NCBI RefSeq assembly: GCF_022682495.2
Contig: NC_071399.1
Coordinates: forward strand, 6,739,342 to 6,803,341
Direction: 5' to 3'
DNA length: 64,000 bases
Source of the DNA: Desmodus rotundus
Lineage: Eukaryota > Chordata > Mammalia > Chiroptera > Phyllostomidae
The position numbers and the translations under genes are program-made. Under the pieces are notes generated by a model that saw only the letters and a list, made by a program, of their open reading frames with translations, ran no database searches and was not told the origin of the DNA. Below are positions 48,900-60,989 of this stretch, in pieces. Position 1 is the first letter of the stretch, and every line of letters begins with the position of its first letter.

Positions 48900-49110
48900 T
48901 TAAAGAGTGGCTTTATAGCATTCCATTGTATTGATTTTCCACAGTTTACAGACTGCAGTCTTTTAAAAGCCCCTGAGTTTATTTCCGGTTGGTTGGTATT
49001 ATGGGCATCGCCACAATGCACGATGTTTTACTTGTAGCTTGGCAAACTTGGTTGAGTATATCCTAGCTCTCTGATTAGGAGCAAAAGGTATGCAAATGTT
49101 GGCAGTTTAT
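48900..49110 (-). repeat. old L1/HAL1 3' UTR fragment, antisense
   Basis: The order 'tggctttatagcattccattgtattgattttccacagttta', 'gagtttatttccggttggttggtattatgggcatcgcc' follows the antisense L1M 3' UTR (ggctgaatagtattccattgtatgg ... gttgtttccagtttttggctatt). Confidence 0.55.
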
Positions 49111-49149
49111 TTATCTTAAAATTTCCTTTATTGTTTTTTAATCTCTAAC

Positions 49150-49260
49150 CCTCTCAAAATCGCTGCCCATTTCACAGATGAGAAAAACTGGACGATTCAG
49201 TAAGAACACTTGATTAGTAGGCATAGAGAAGACATGGTTAGAAACTTAGACCTCCCTACA
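49150..49260 (-). repeat. MIR SINE, antisense
   Basis: The sequence 'cccatttcacagatgagaaaaactgga ... aacttgattagtaggcatag' is the antisense MIR core. Confidence 0.6.
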
Positions 49261-50689
49261 TTCTTCATCTTTCTCTGTCACCTCAAGCTGAATGTTCAAT
49301 GAATTCCAAAGAAAAGGTCATTTGGAAAATTGGGCCTCTCTAACAAATGGAGTAGGGTGGTGGCTGATAAGCCTTTGAAGAAGCACATAGAGAGAGATGC
49401 AAAGAAAGACACGCTGCGATTTCTTTTCCCCACAGACCGACCTCTTTGGAGTTACAATAAAGCCAGGCTTTTCTCTTTCCTTGTTTACCAGGTTCTATGA
49501 GGGAGAATAAAGAGAAAGATACTCTGTTGATGAAAATGATGACAGATAAAATGTGTTTGAAGGCTATAAAAGCTCCTTACATCTGGAGCAGCTGGCGGCC
49601 TGGGATCGGACTCTGGGGGAGCTCAGAGACATCCAATTTGAGCGATGGTTAAAAGTAAACTCGGGAAGAGCTGATTCAGGGCAGTTATCTCTGGCTCCGG
49701 GAAGTTTTTGTGATGTTCAGAGGCTGGCACATAAAAATCCACATGACACGTATTTGCTGAGTCTAATATCCTTATGAAATGAACAGGGATGGTTTATAGG
49801 AATGTATTAGACACAGCTGTTTTCATATAAGCCAGGATATAACATGCTACAGCATGTAATGAGCCATTAAAATGGGGAGAAAAGACTTGCTAATTGTTCA
49901 ATAATTATGTGTATTAAAATATACAAATAACATACAAATACCAGGTATAGAAATCAATTAATTAGATAAAATGTTCGGCAACCAGCAAATACATATGATC
50001 TACTGAGAATAAAGCATTTTGCTGAAACCCAAATATGGTAAAGTCTTTATACCTCAACTGTATTTCAGGATCACACACCAGAGGCACTGTCTACAAAATG
50101 AACTCAGTACTATCCCGAGAACAGAGATGGGGGTGGGCCAAGGCCAAGCACCAATGTCCTCTAGTCACAAAGGCTGTCCTTTGGAAAGCTATGACATCCA
50201 TGATGGTGATTTTGAGCACCAAAGATATCAGCTCAAGTCCCACATCGAGCCTCTGGGGATGCTCCCAAAGAGGAAAAGCTCAGGGAAGGAGAACACTGCA
50301 GCCGGTGCATTTTCATGAGAGGATTCTGTTATGACGGGCCCCCAAGCTTTGGTAGGAGTTTTCATTCTGAGGCCTGGCAAGTCTCTTCCTTCTGAGGCTT
50401 CAACTCCAGGTGGGGGTATGATGAACGCACCCAGGTTCTTCTCACGTGAAGCAACATGCCCCAAGTGCCACAGCAGTCCATAGAGTACGTGCTACTGTGC
50501 ATGTAACAGTAGGGAGAAGACTCTGCCACTGAGGTGGTCACAGATGACAGGATTGAGAAGAAGACCCCCTTAGGAGTTCTAAGGTTTTGACAAACATTAA
50601 TAATTTTTGAAAGGAAAGAGAAAGGAAATAACACAAGCCAAGCTGTAGAAGTAAAACAGCTCAGGACACACTCGGGGGATAGGGAGTAT
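49261..50689. other. unique sequence, no gene seen
   Basis: Nothing identifiable. Several overlapping ORFs of about 75-120 codons at 50019-50718 occur on both strands with no domain-like content. Confidence 0.45.
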
Positions 50690-51480
50690 AGTCCAGATGG
50701 CTGACGTGAAAGAAACATAGTAAGAGATTGGGCTGGAAGGGGTTCGGAGCCTGTCAGGCTAAGGAATTTACATGTTGTTCAGAAGACAGAGTCATTCAAT
50801 ATTTTGATCAGGGAAACAATGTGATTATAATGGTACTTTTGAAAGATTACTTATAACAATTATAAAATAGTTTGGAAAGAGGATGTTCCAAACCAAGCCC
50901 TTTATAGTCATCAAGGTTGGTAAAAGCCTGAACTAGTGCAGTAGCCATGGGGATGGGAAGAGGTAGAACATTGAAGAATGATCGCTCAGGAAAAGCAACA
51001 AAAGACTTTAACACTGATGAGAGAGGGAGCGGGGAATAACAGGTGCAGCTCAGAACATGATTTTGAACCTCAGCTTGATGGGTAGGACTCAAGGTCCACT
51101 CTTAGAGATGGCACAGGGAAGCATGAGTCTGAAGGAGACTGATCTGTTGAAGACAATGGGCTGTGGAGCTTCCATGGAGAAACACCCAACAGACCTGGGG
51201 AAATGTACAGATGGGGATCAAAAGCAGTAACGGGACTGGATCAAATGTTTGGGATTGATTTTACTCTCCTTAGAAATGATACTTAAACACATGGAGGAGA
51301 GCAGGACTCTACACAGGATAACACAGGAAGGATAGGAAAATAGACCAGAATGAGCCTCTGTCTCATTGGAGCAAGAAGAACCAGGCAAGGAAACGGGGAC
51401 TACAAGAGCTGAAAGAGTGATCAGTCTTATGTGGTAACACAGATGCTAAGACAGAAAGGAGAGGTAAAGACAACTGGATG
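50690..51480 (-). repeat. L2 LINE, antisense
   Basis: The block follows the L2 ORF2-end order in reverse: 'ccatggggatgggaagaggtagaac', 'aacacccaacagacctggggaaatgtacagatggg', 'cagaatgagcctctgtctcattgg', 'aagaaccaggcaaggaaacggggac'. It is strongly diverged. Confidence 0.5.
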
Positions 51481-51599
51481 TTTCAGGCATAAAACAGGTT
51501 GTTGAAACAGGGCAGGCCAAGGATGAAGAGAGGACCATTGGATTTGGTCTGCAGGCTGAGACTGGTGATACTCAGTGCGGCAATTTAAGAGGATGGTGG

Positions 51600-52180
51600 T
51601 AGCAAAAACCAAATAGCATCTCATCCTGGTCCATTGCAATAATCTCTCAGCTGGGCTTCCTATTTCTAAACTTCCCTGTTTCAACCATCCTTCTTTCTAA
51701 CAAAACTTATCTTTCTTGGTAATATCACTCCTTTGGTCCAAGTTTTCAATGGCTGCCATTCCCTCCAAATTTCAAGACTTTGAACTGGAGCTACACTCAA
51801 CTGGCATCATTTGCTGAAATCAACTTTACATTTTTTGCCCTTCTCTAGTCAGTCCTAACTTTAGACATCTTACCTTGGCTAGTGTGGAGCCCCCCAAACT
51901 GGGGACCTTCCAGTGCCTACCAACAGTCTCGTGAACAACCTCCCTTGTTTCCTCCAGGCAGAACCGATTCCCCGATGCCTCACTTCAGTGCTTCCGAAAA
52001 CCTGCTCGGGGCCGCTAGCAGGTGATTATATCACATCCTCTGAATATCGATTTGTGAATACATCTTGCCTCCCCTACTGGGGGGCAAAATTGAAAAAGGT
52101 GTTATATTTATTCGTACAGTCCCAGCACCTAGCATTGTCCATCTATGTTACTGTTATTGCTTTTGAAAGAATGGCCACTG
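51600..52180 (+). repeat. L2 LINE, sense
   Basis: The sequence 'ctggtccattgcaataatctctcagctgggcttcc' and 'ttttcaatggctgccattccctcc' are strong L2 phrases. The piece ends near 'agtcccagcacctagcattgtcc', the L2 3' terminus. The 109-codon ORF at 51913-52242 runs through it and is chance. Confidence 0.7.
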
Positions 52181-52412
52181 AACTGCAGGATGTTTGGAGA
52201 CAGGGAGAGCTGAGCTTGCTAGAGGCCAGAGCAGAGGAATGAGGAGAGGGAAGGGACTACTAATGCTAAGAGAAAGAAAGCAGGAGATAATTCATGGAGA
52301 TACGTCCTAAAGAAATCAGCATGTGTGATATAAATATTGTAGATGCTGCAGTTTGTGAAGAAAGTGAGTCACACCTTTTCAACCAAACCAGGGGACCAAG
52401 GGCAGTTGACCT

Positions 52413-52625
52413 TGAATGAAATGATGACTGTTGAACCCCTTTATGTATCAGGTATTGAGATAGATGCTTTACAAGCCTTTGCTCATTATTTGTCATGGCA
52501 GCTTTGTAACTGGTCCCTTTACAGATAGGACCAGCCCTCAGGGTTTTAGAACCCGGTTCTACGTAGTCATGGAGTTAAAATTTCAACCCAGGGCTGTCTC
52601 CTCCAAGGCTCATGCTCTTTCCATG
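52413..52625 (-). repeat. MIR SINE, antisense, near full length
   Basis: The order 'gaacccctttatgtatcaggtattgagatagatgctttacaagcctttgctcatt', 'cctttacagatagga', 'gttaaaatttcaacccagggctgtctcctccaaggctcatgctc' follows nearly the whole antisense MIR consensus. Confidence 0.8.
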
Positions 52626-53192
52626 GACATGGAGAGCAAATGGCATTGGCTGGGCGCCGTAGTAGGATATCAGGAGAACAAGCCATTTTACACGTATACT
52701 GTTAGGAGGCCAAATTAAAATACTCTTCAATGAGTCTGGGCTGAGTTGGAAGACAAGAGAAGTCAGGATGTTGCTTATATGAATAGAATCATGTTTTATG
52801 GTACTGCATTTACCAATGTGGGTTTTAAAAAGAAGCCTCTGTTTGTTTTGAGGTTTACAGTAAGCTTCCGAATGTTTCCAGCATCTTGCCTTGGATTCCG
52901 GAAGAATGTATTAGCTAATTTACTTTACAAATTTTCATGAAGCAGTTGCTGTTACTGCTTGGTATTGTGAATTCCCTGTGAAGTATTAAAATGGAATCAG
53001 GCATAGTCCTTAGGGAAAAGATGTTTTAATGGAGCTTAGATATAAACAAAATCACTACGCCATGTGGTAAAATATACATGCTGTAGGAGTGACTCAAACA
53101 AAAAAGAAGGTGAGGCAATAATTGATCTGGACCGAAAAATACATGTGAGACCTATTCTATTAAAAAGTGGGTGGGTAGAACAGGCAGTGCAT
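52626..53192. other. unique sequence, no gene seen
   Basis: Nothing identifiable. Confidence 0.5.
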
Positions 53193-53348
53193 AAGGAAGA
53201 AAGAAGGGAAGGAAAAGGAAGGAGAGGGGAGGGGATGGGGGGCAGAGTGGGGCAGGGCAGGGCAGGTCTGGGGAGAGACAGAGGATGAGAAGAAGAAAGG
53301 GGAAAGGAGAGAAGAGACTGGAGGAGAGGACAGGACAGAAGAGGGAAC
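53193..53348. repeat. polypurine tract with G-quadruplex potential
   Basis: About 155 bases are almost only A and G on the plus strand. Within it, G-runs of 3 to 6 at 53226, 53231, 53237, 53249, 53255, 53260 and 53270 are separated by loops of 1 to 7 bases, which satisfies the usual quadruplex rule. The minus-strand 104-codon and 90-codon proline/serine ORFs are artefacts of the tract. Confidence 0.85.
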
Positions 53349-53559
53349 ATGGAGGAAAGATATGAGGGGCAGATAGCTGGTTCTGGGAGCCAGAGCTAGT
53401 CCAGCTGTGTCACAGGGAAAGGTGGGATTCAAGACAAGGACTAAGGTCTACAATTTTGAAATACAGGTTAAGAGATTACTAAAATCTGTCCACAGCAGGC
53501 CATAGGGAGCCACTGGCTTGAAGAAAGCTCCATCACTGGCAGTGTGATTCCACAGATTA

Positions 53560-53765
53560 AATCAAATTTCTTTACTACCCTTCAGTAGTTTCTCTCTAGT
53601 ATTAGAATGTCAAATCCATACCAGGGCTCTCACAATCATACAGCATCTGGTTTCCACCTACCGCTCCCGTTATAACTGATGGCGCTCTGTGCCTCCCACC
53701 TGTGGGTTTTAGCAGTCTGTTCCCTCTGAAAGACTCTCTCCGCCTTAGCCACTGCACATGCCTGC

Positions 53766-53819
<54 letters not shown>

Positions 53820-54100
53820 TTACCTTACGTGTCACTTCCTCAGAAAGAGATGCCTCTCTGAGATTCCAGGCTAGATTAGCCCCCCTAGTTAGACATGCGT
53901 GGCAAACTCCCCTTTCCTACACCAAACCACAACCAACTCTAATTCTGTAGATTCTCAGGTCATTGCTTTTTTAACCTCAGAATCCAAAATTAAATGATAA
54001 ATTCTTTGAAAGCAGGGACCATGTAAAACCCCCAGATCTAACATAGAAAAGTAACACATTAGTTGGTTCAACATTGTAGGTTACTGGGAATGACTTACCT
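53560..54100 (+). repeat. L2 LINE, sense, with microsatellite inside
   Basis: L2 phrases lie on both sides of a (TC)n run: 'actgcacatgcctgcctgac' before it, and 'tacgtgtcacttcctcagaaagagatgcctctctgag' and 'aaattctttgaaagcagggaccatgt' after it. Confidence 0.65.
53771..53816. repeat. (TC)23 microsatellite
   Basis: A perfect, uninterrupted run of 23 TC units, expanded inside an L2 fossil and probably polymorphic. Confidence 0.97.
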
Positions 54101-54379
54101 GTTGTAAGAACTAAGAGGTAAAAAGGCAAATATGTTTTTGAAATGTCCATAAAACAGAGATGTGTTACAAATAGAAAATGAGAGGGATGTTTAAGAGCTA
54201 TTTAAGAATACAAGCCATAGGTCTTAGAGATTTATTGGGTGGATTACTTCTAAATAATTTGAGTGGTCTCATAAAAAATATTTAACAAATTCCATTATTT
54301 TCTCATCTTCCCTGATTTTGAAGAAATCCTTTCTTAGGCCTCCTACAATATCTTCCAACATTGTGGTTCCTTTTTCTAA

Positions 54380-54490
54380 AGATATTTATTAAGGACCTAC
54401 TATGTGCCAGCCACTCTTCTGGGTGCTTGATAAACACCAGTGAGCAAAGCAAAGATCTCTACATCCATGGTGCCTACAACATTTTGCAGA
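54380..54490 (-). repeat. L2 3' end, antisense
   Basis: The sequence 'ttattaaggacctactatgtgccagccactcttctgggtgcttgataaacaccagtgagcaaagcaaag' is a strong antisense L2 terminal signature. Its orientation is opposite to the L2 just upstream. Confidence 0.8.
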
Positions 54491-55039
54491 AAATAAAAAG
54501 TAAAGAGTATATCTAAGTATTTCCTAGCATATATTTGAAGGCATTGTAGGTGGGAAAAGGAAAAATAGAGTAGGGTAAGGGAGAATGAATACAAACAGCC
54601 CAGTGGCACTACGCCAGTTACCTGGAGCACATTACAGGTATTAATTGTAAAAGCATCTCTCTTTTTTTCACTTACTTTTAATAAAACCCAGAAACTTTTC
54701 AACTGAAGGTATTTCGTGAGATATAACTGCTCTTTTCTCATCTATATCATGGAGATAAAATCTTCAAGGGCAGGAAAAAAGGAAGATTCCATAGCTGTAG
54801 GAAGACACTTACTCGTCAGCCCTCAAGGGAGGAGGCAGGGGGTAGAGAGTCCTGCATTGAGAGCCTGGCTGCCCCTCCCTGCGAATAGTACAGGAAGAGC
54901 TCTCAGCACCTCCCCCTGTTCTGTATCTGGCATCTTTCCTCACACTTGTGGATGGTGGCTTTCTTTCGGTCTCCTGAAAACAGTAAATATTTTCTCAGGC
55001 TACTTTTCTATGTATTGCTTTCATCAGTTCCTTCTCCTT
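54491..55039. other. unique sequence, no gene seen
   Basis: Nothing identifiable. A 120-codon ORF at 54716-55078 has no domain-like content. Confidence 0.45.
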
Positions 55040-55173
55040 AAAAACCTTTCATGGCAAAGAATGAATAGAATAGAATAGAGAAAAATAAAATAAAATAAAA
55101 TAAAATAAAATAAAATAAAATAAAATAAAATAAAATAAAATAAAATAAAAAAATAAAATAAAACTTTCATGGC
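55040..55173 (+). mobile_element. body-less A-rich tail insertion, (AAAAT)n with target duplication
   Basis: The insert at 55056-55159 is only a few GAATA units followed by about 15 AAAAT units. It is flanked by direct copies AAAAACCTTTCATGGC (55040-55055) and AAAACTTTCATGGC (55160-55173), equal except for two missing bases. The left junction TT/AAAA fits the L1 endonuclease preference. So a retroposition event seems to have installed a tail with no recognisable body, later expanded as a microsatellite. Confidence 0.65.
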
Positions 55174-56437
55174 CTTGTTTAGTCACATAAAAACACCAAA
55201 CAATGGATTTTATTTGTAGGTGAATTTTTTTCAGATAAGTAGCTTGCTACATTGAACTTTCATGAATTATAGTTTTATGGCTTTCTGTATAACATTAATT
55301 AAATTTGCATATTCATCATAACAATAACAAAATATAAGATGATAAATATTTAATAGATTTTCCTTAACTTTTGGAGAACTGTTGCAACAATTCAAACTAT
55401 TCAGACACTGTTTACTTAAAAGCTGACTTTATTGAAACGGAAAATAAATATACTTAAAAATGTTTTTTTCACAACTTAACCATTGGGAAAAAATTAATTA
55501 GTCCCTTTATTATCATGATGTCTGTTTTTCCAGCTGAAAAAGAAAAAGGTTGTTAAATAGATTCCTATTTTTGGAATCAATGCTTAACCACAGGAATTTA
55601 AAAGTTAAACATTTAATTATTATTTTTCTGATTCCCAATAATGGAGTGATTCGTTTCATATTAAATTAAACATACTGATTATTTTGGTTTTGTGCAGGTA
55701 AGTCTTTAATATGTTTATACACTTTCAATTAATAAACCAATCAGCTCCATAAAACTCTAGATTTCTGGATTATTAAAAAAAAAAACAGAAAAAGAACATC
55801 AATACTCTTTACCTCCTATCCAAATGGTTCATTCATTCTGATATTCATGTCACCCCTCTGTCTTGGGGGCATATAAATCGACAACTCCAATCCACTGACC
55901 TAAAAAAGAAGGGTAAGAAGTGGTCCTTACTCTCCCAAAAGCTTGAAATACAGTACAAAATACTATTTTAAAATAAATAAATACCAAAAGAAAGGGATTT
56001 TACCAGGATAAAAAACTTCTGCTGCATTGAAGTTTTAGATGACCACCCCCACCCCTGCAGAAAACCACCCTGAACCCACTGCAGGAGATTCCCAAGAACC
56101 TTAAAGGTATGACACGGAATTTGAAGATGGACCAGATCAGCCAGGGGAGGGGAGGGGTTCCCATAACTTAGTCCAATTGAGGGGAGCTGGAAGACAGCCG
56201 CCCACAAAGTTCAGTGTAGGTTGCCTGGTGTTTGAGGCACCCAGAGGCTGATTTCTGCCTTTTTCAGAAGAGATGTGAAGGCGAACAGCTGTGAGGGGGT
56301 GAGTGGCATGTCCCTCAGCAGGGCCTCCCCAGCAGAAAGGAGCCAGCTGGGAGCTGGGGAGAGAGGGATTGAGGAAGAAAGGAGCCTCAAAGCCCCCCTT
56401 TTGCACTGTAGATTTTGCAGGCTAAAACAGTCCTCAG
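55174..56437. other. unique sequence, no gene seen
   Basis: AT-rich to about 55990, then more GC-rich with three G4 runs at 56143-56157. No exon was recognised. Confidence 0.45.
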
Positions 56438-56472
56438 GTGTGTGTGTGTGTGTGTGCACGCACATGTGTGTT
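56438..56472. repeat. (GT)n microsatellite with CACGCACATGTGTGT tail
   Basis: About ten GT units are followed by a partly self-complementary CA/TG segment. Confidence 0.9.
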
Positions 56473-58599
56473 GGGAAGAATAAATTAGATATATCTGAAG
56501 TTGTGATTACACACTCAGTTCAACTTTTTAAAGCCACACCTAAGGGGCTCTTTACTTTTTAACCTGAGAGTAATCATAAGAGGTATGAGATTACTTGAGT
56601 GTTCACCCTGAGACCCAGGAAAAAAAGGTCATTGAAACTAGGTTGAAAGGGAGCAGGAGAGGGAAATAATGAAGTTGTTTTCTTTCGGGGCCTTTCCTAG
56701 TCCTGGTCATTCAATGAAGTCGCACAGTGTGAGTTCTGGCACAAGGGACCACCGTGGCTCTGTATCACGGTGTACAGAAAATTAGTTCAAAGAAAAGAGG
56801 TGATTGTGCATTTCAGAAAAATAACACAATTTTCATGGAAGAGGAGAACGTATTGGAAAAGGGCCACTGACTATAGATGATTTCAGTGTTTAGACACTAT
56901 GGAACCCAGGGGCGCATCAAAATGTGGCCCCATTGCCTAAATATTGCGTTGGGTCACTCCATATAACTCACAGAAAGCTGGAAATTGGCTTTGGACTTGA
57001 GAATAAAAATCCATTGTGGCTTCCTATGTTTTGCGTCTCTTCGAGAAGTACGTGTAAACTGCCCTAGCAATCCCCATTATCAGCCTCCACAACTGAGGAG
57101 ACCAAGTAAATCAAGACCATGTCAGGAAGAGTAGGATTCTGAAATTAACGACGGAGAAGTGACCTGGCGCCAGGAAAGGAAATGACTTGCGTGGATCGTT
57201 CTAGAGACGCGACAGACGGCACACAGATTGTTTGAAGAGCAGTAGAGAAGAGCGGTTTATCAGAGGACAGCTCTCTCCAGAAGTTTCTTATGTCGTTTTG
57301 GATAACATTTAATTAAGCATATGGAGATATGCATGGCCCTAGGAGCAGAGGTTTGAACTTGAAACCAGTGAATGAAGGCTGTTCTTCTACCTGGCTGTAT
57401 GCCAAATTCCTGAAAATGGGGACACTGATTCTTGGGAAAGACAGTTCTCCAAAGGTTTCTTGGGCTCCTACACATTTTTCCTAGGTTTGTCGGGATTGCG
57501 TAGCCTTGACTGCTCTTTACTGGGGTCATTTCTCAGGGTCATGTTTACAGAAAACGTCCTTGGCAGATAATGTTATGCCTGCCGCTGGGACAAAGAGCCG
57601 GTTTGCCTTCTGCTGGCTGTAAAAAGGATGGATTCCCCACGTTCGGTGTTTTCCAGTGGCAGTGCACACCTGAAGTGTGGGTAGCATCAGGTGGAATTTT
57701 CTGTGTCACCTTCTTGCGAGGACAATGAAGACCAACATAAGCCTGTGATGCTCATGCTGCTCGTTGTACCTGGAGTGACAAAGTCCTTTGGGTCTGACCC
57801 AGAAGTTGAGTATCTTCTGCCTCCCATGAAACACTGACAGGTGAGCTTACTAGCTCGCAGTGGGGTAAAGTCTCCTACCTGACTGGCCTTGCCAACACAC
57901 GTAGTCACCAGCATGTGCGGGCCTTCCTCTGGTTGGCTCTGTTATTCCAGCATCCTCAAAATATTTTGTTTGCGATGCTCTTACATTGGTCTAAACAAAC
58001 GTTCATTTCTGAAAAAGTTAATGCCCCAAAACACGTTAATAACATGTGTATGCCTGCATGTACCAGAATCCTCCTCTTGCTTGATTGATTTGGTGGATTC
58101 AGACTCATCCTTAAATCTCACCTTTAGAATAAGCCTCAAGTTATTCTAAGTCTAAGTCAGCAACTTCTCATCCTCTGAACCTTCCAACTCTTCCCCTTTC
58201 GACCAACTTCCATCAGTTCTCTTTAGACCTGTTCATGCTCGCTGATGCCAACCCACGACTTGCCAATGGGCAGGAAAATTATCAGGGTTCTCTTCTTACT
58301 CCTCCTGGGGCCCTGAGCACAATGTGGACCGTGTCCAAGAGAGCTACTCAACTTCATAGCTGTAGATAACAAGATAAACAGATGCGCGGATATAAAAACG
58401 ATTGCTCCAATCCTATAAACGGCAGGCTGCAGTAAGATAATTGGGAGGATGAATAGCTTTATTAATGTCAAATACAATAGTTTTCAATAAACTTGTGACA
58501 AAACATCTTCTATTTCTTTGCAACCAATATTGAAGACTTGTGGAAATATGAACTTTTTCTCAGATTCATAGAGGCATGAGGAGAGATAGTGACATAATT
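56473..58599. other. unique sequence, no gene seen
   Basis: No exon or confident repeat was recognised. Confidence 0.5.
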
Positions 58600-59000
58600 A
58601 TAATTGTATTAAGAAGCACGGTTGATTGGTTGTCAGCACACTTTACAGTTAACAATCCTGGGTGTTTTTACATGATAATGGCATAATGACAGTAATGAAC
58701 TTAGAAGTTATTCTTAGCAGAGTATCACAGTAGAGTGCGATCGATTTATGCACAAGTTATAAATGCAGTCCTCAGCCTTATAGGTTATTGTAAATGCAAA
58801 ACACAAATTCTCATTCATAACTACTTAATTAAAGAACATTATTGGTTTACCTGTAATTGCTTTAATTTATCACAGTGTTACAATTTATAAGTAATAGGTG
58901 TTATTCTTCAGTAGTTTTATTGTAATTACACATAATTTACAATTCACATTACTGGATTTCTAATTAACCTCTAAATATTCTTGGTTGTAAAAATGAAAAT
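58600..59000. promoter_or_regulatory. candidate conserved noncoding element
   Basis: A long repeat-free AT-rich block is packed with homeodomain-like words: TTGATTGGTTGTCAG near 58622, TTAATTAA at 58825-58832, CTGTAATTGCTTTAATT near 58851, ATTGTAATTACAC near 58919 and CTAATTAACC near 58961. Function is inferred. Confidence 0.3.
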
Positions 59001-59949
59001 ACTATTTTATGGAGAATAGGATAATTAACAATGTATTAAATCTACTGGCTATCAAGCATTTACCAAACAATAAAGTCAACTCATTCAGTCAATTCAGTTG
59101 ATGAGTTATAAAATTTTGTAGTTATGAAGCACAACTTAGGCACGCCTTGAGGTGCTAAAATTAATAAGTTCTGTTTCAAGTGGACCTTGGTGAGCACCCT
59201 GGCCCACAGTATATTTAGCAACGCTACCTCCTTTTGCGTTGGGGTGATGGCACTGGAGGGGGGAACAGGATAACATTGATAGCCATGCTCCTAAATGAGC
59301 TTCTTTCCTCTCTTTACAGTTTTCAAGGTTGAACAATGAAAACCCCCATCAATTGAATCTTTTGTGTTACAGGGACTTGGGAAATATTACATGTTTGTTT
59401 CACTATTTTGAATTTTTGTTGACAGTTTTTTAAAAGCCTTGTTTTGATATGAAGGAGCTATAAGCCAAAGTCACATGACCTGGCCCTTTTCCATAAAGAT
59501 AAAAGACACATGACTGGCCCTAACATGCAAATATGTTAATCCATTAAACTATGGATAAAACATTAATCATTAGTCCTTATTATTAAATTCATGGGAATTT
59601 ATCTTTTCAATGAGATGGCATCAGGCAGAAGAAGTAAAGGGAACAGAGAAAATACTAAATCAAACAATAAAGAAGAAATGGCTAACAGCAGGAACTTCTG
59701 TTGATGGCAGAGCGTGAGCGAAGGGACATGAAAGGGACATGCGTGGTGGCGTGGGATCACACCCAGGAACCTGAAGGGCCCCTGGGACATCTGTGTACCA
59801 GACTGAATAGATGATTGGACAGAATTGGGACTGGCATCAAAGACAAGGGTCCCTCCCTTGGTAATTTTGCCCCAGGCCAACCATAAAATCACCCTGCTGA
59901 GATTTTGTTTTAATCCCAGCCCTTGAAGCGGTTGCACGTCCATTCCTTT
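59001..59949. other. unique sequence, no gene seen
   Basis: Nothing identifiable. The 114-codon minus-strand ORF at 59599-59943 has no domain-like content. Confidence 0.45.
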
Positions 59950-60130
59950 AATGACAATGGAGCTTTACATGATCCAGGATAAAAATAATTGATTGGAACA
60001 CTGTAAATTGAATCAAAAGATAAAGTCCGATAATCACAAATTTCATTTACAGCTCAAGCCATACCTCTACAACTGCCAATCATTCCAATTAATTTGTCTG
60101 CTTTGAAATTTGGTTGTAAGGAATAACGGG
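59950..60130. promoter_or_regulatory. candidate conserved noncoding element
   Basis: AATAATTGATTGG near 59986, then GATAATCAC near 60030, and CCAATCATTCCAATTAATTTG at 60076-60096 give a dense cluster of TAAT/ATTG words in a repeat-free block. Function is inferred. Confidence 0.3.
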
Positions 60131-60989
60131 GATCCCAGTTTAACATAGTATTCCAGTGACAAGCCCATCGGCAGATATGGGCTACTAGTGGAAAGGTCTA
60201 TGCTGCGGGTTTTGCCTTCAGATTCTGAAGATGCCCACATCCTTGCCCAGCATCATTTAATGTTCAGAGACTTAACCAAAGCGGCTGAAGATTGTGGCCA
60301 TTTCAAGTGCCTGAGGGTTAATAGGTCGGTGGAGGCTCTCACACTAGTGGTGTCACTGTGATGAAATCAACAAAGCCCTATTCTGGGGACTTCCAGGACC
60401 AGCCTGGACACATTTAATGGTGCTCATTGTAACTGGACTTGACCTCCAGTTAACTCACAGCAGTGACGAAAAATGCACGCATTTAACTACTCTGAATGGC
60501 ATTCTGGCCCAAACCAAGCTTTTTAGTCAGCCTACTGGTGTCACCGAAATACTGTGGAATGGATTAGCTAGTTTCATTTAATCAGACTCAATATATTTTT
60601 TTGACAATTTTTAGGCAAGAACTGTGCAATTAAGGTATATGGGCTGTCTGCGCTTCCTTCTCTTCTGGTCTGTTGGCGATCAGTACGCTCAAATCAGTTC
60701 TTAGTTTACATTATAAATGTGTCTCAATTATTCCTAGAAACAGGTTGATTACGTTGATTTTTCTACAGTAAAATTCTCCTTTCTTTCTGAGTGCTTACAT
60801 GCATGGTTTTAAATCACACTCAACATACATAGGAATATTACGTTGGAAACCTACGCTAATCGAAGTTTAATGGCGCTCATAAAGGGTAAGGACACACCAT
60901 GCCTCAGTTGATGGCTTCTCGATTAGGACTCAGAGAGCTTTCTCATTCTGCCTTTTGGGTCTGACTTGAGTCTGTACAGTGTACTACAT
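60131..60989. other. unique sequence, no gene seen
   Basis: Nothing identifiable. Confidence 0.5.

Noticed and set aside
53036..53432. Proline/serine-rich minus-strand ORFs
   Set aside because: They are direct translation of the polypurine tract on the opposite strand.
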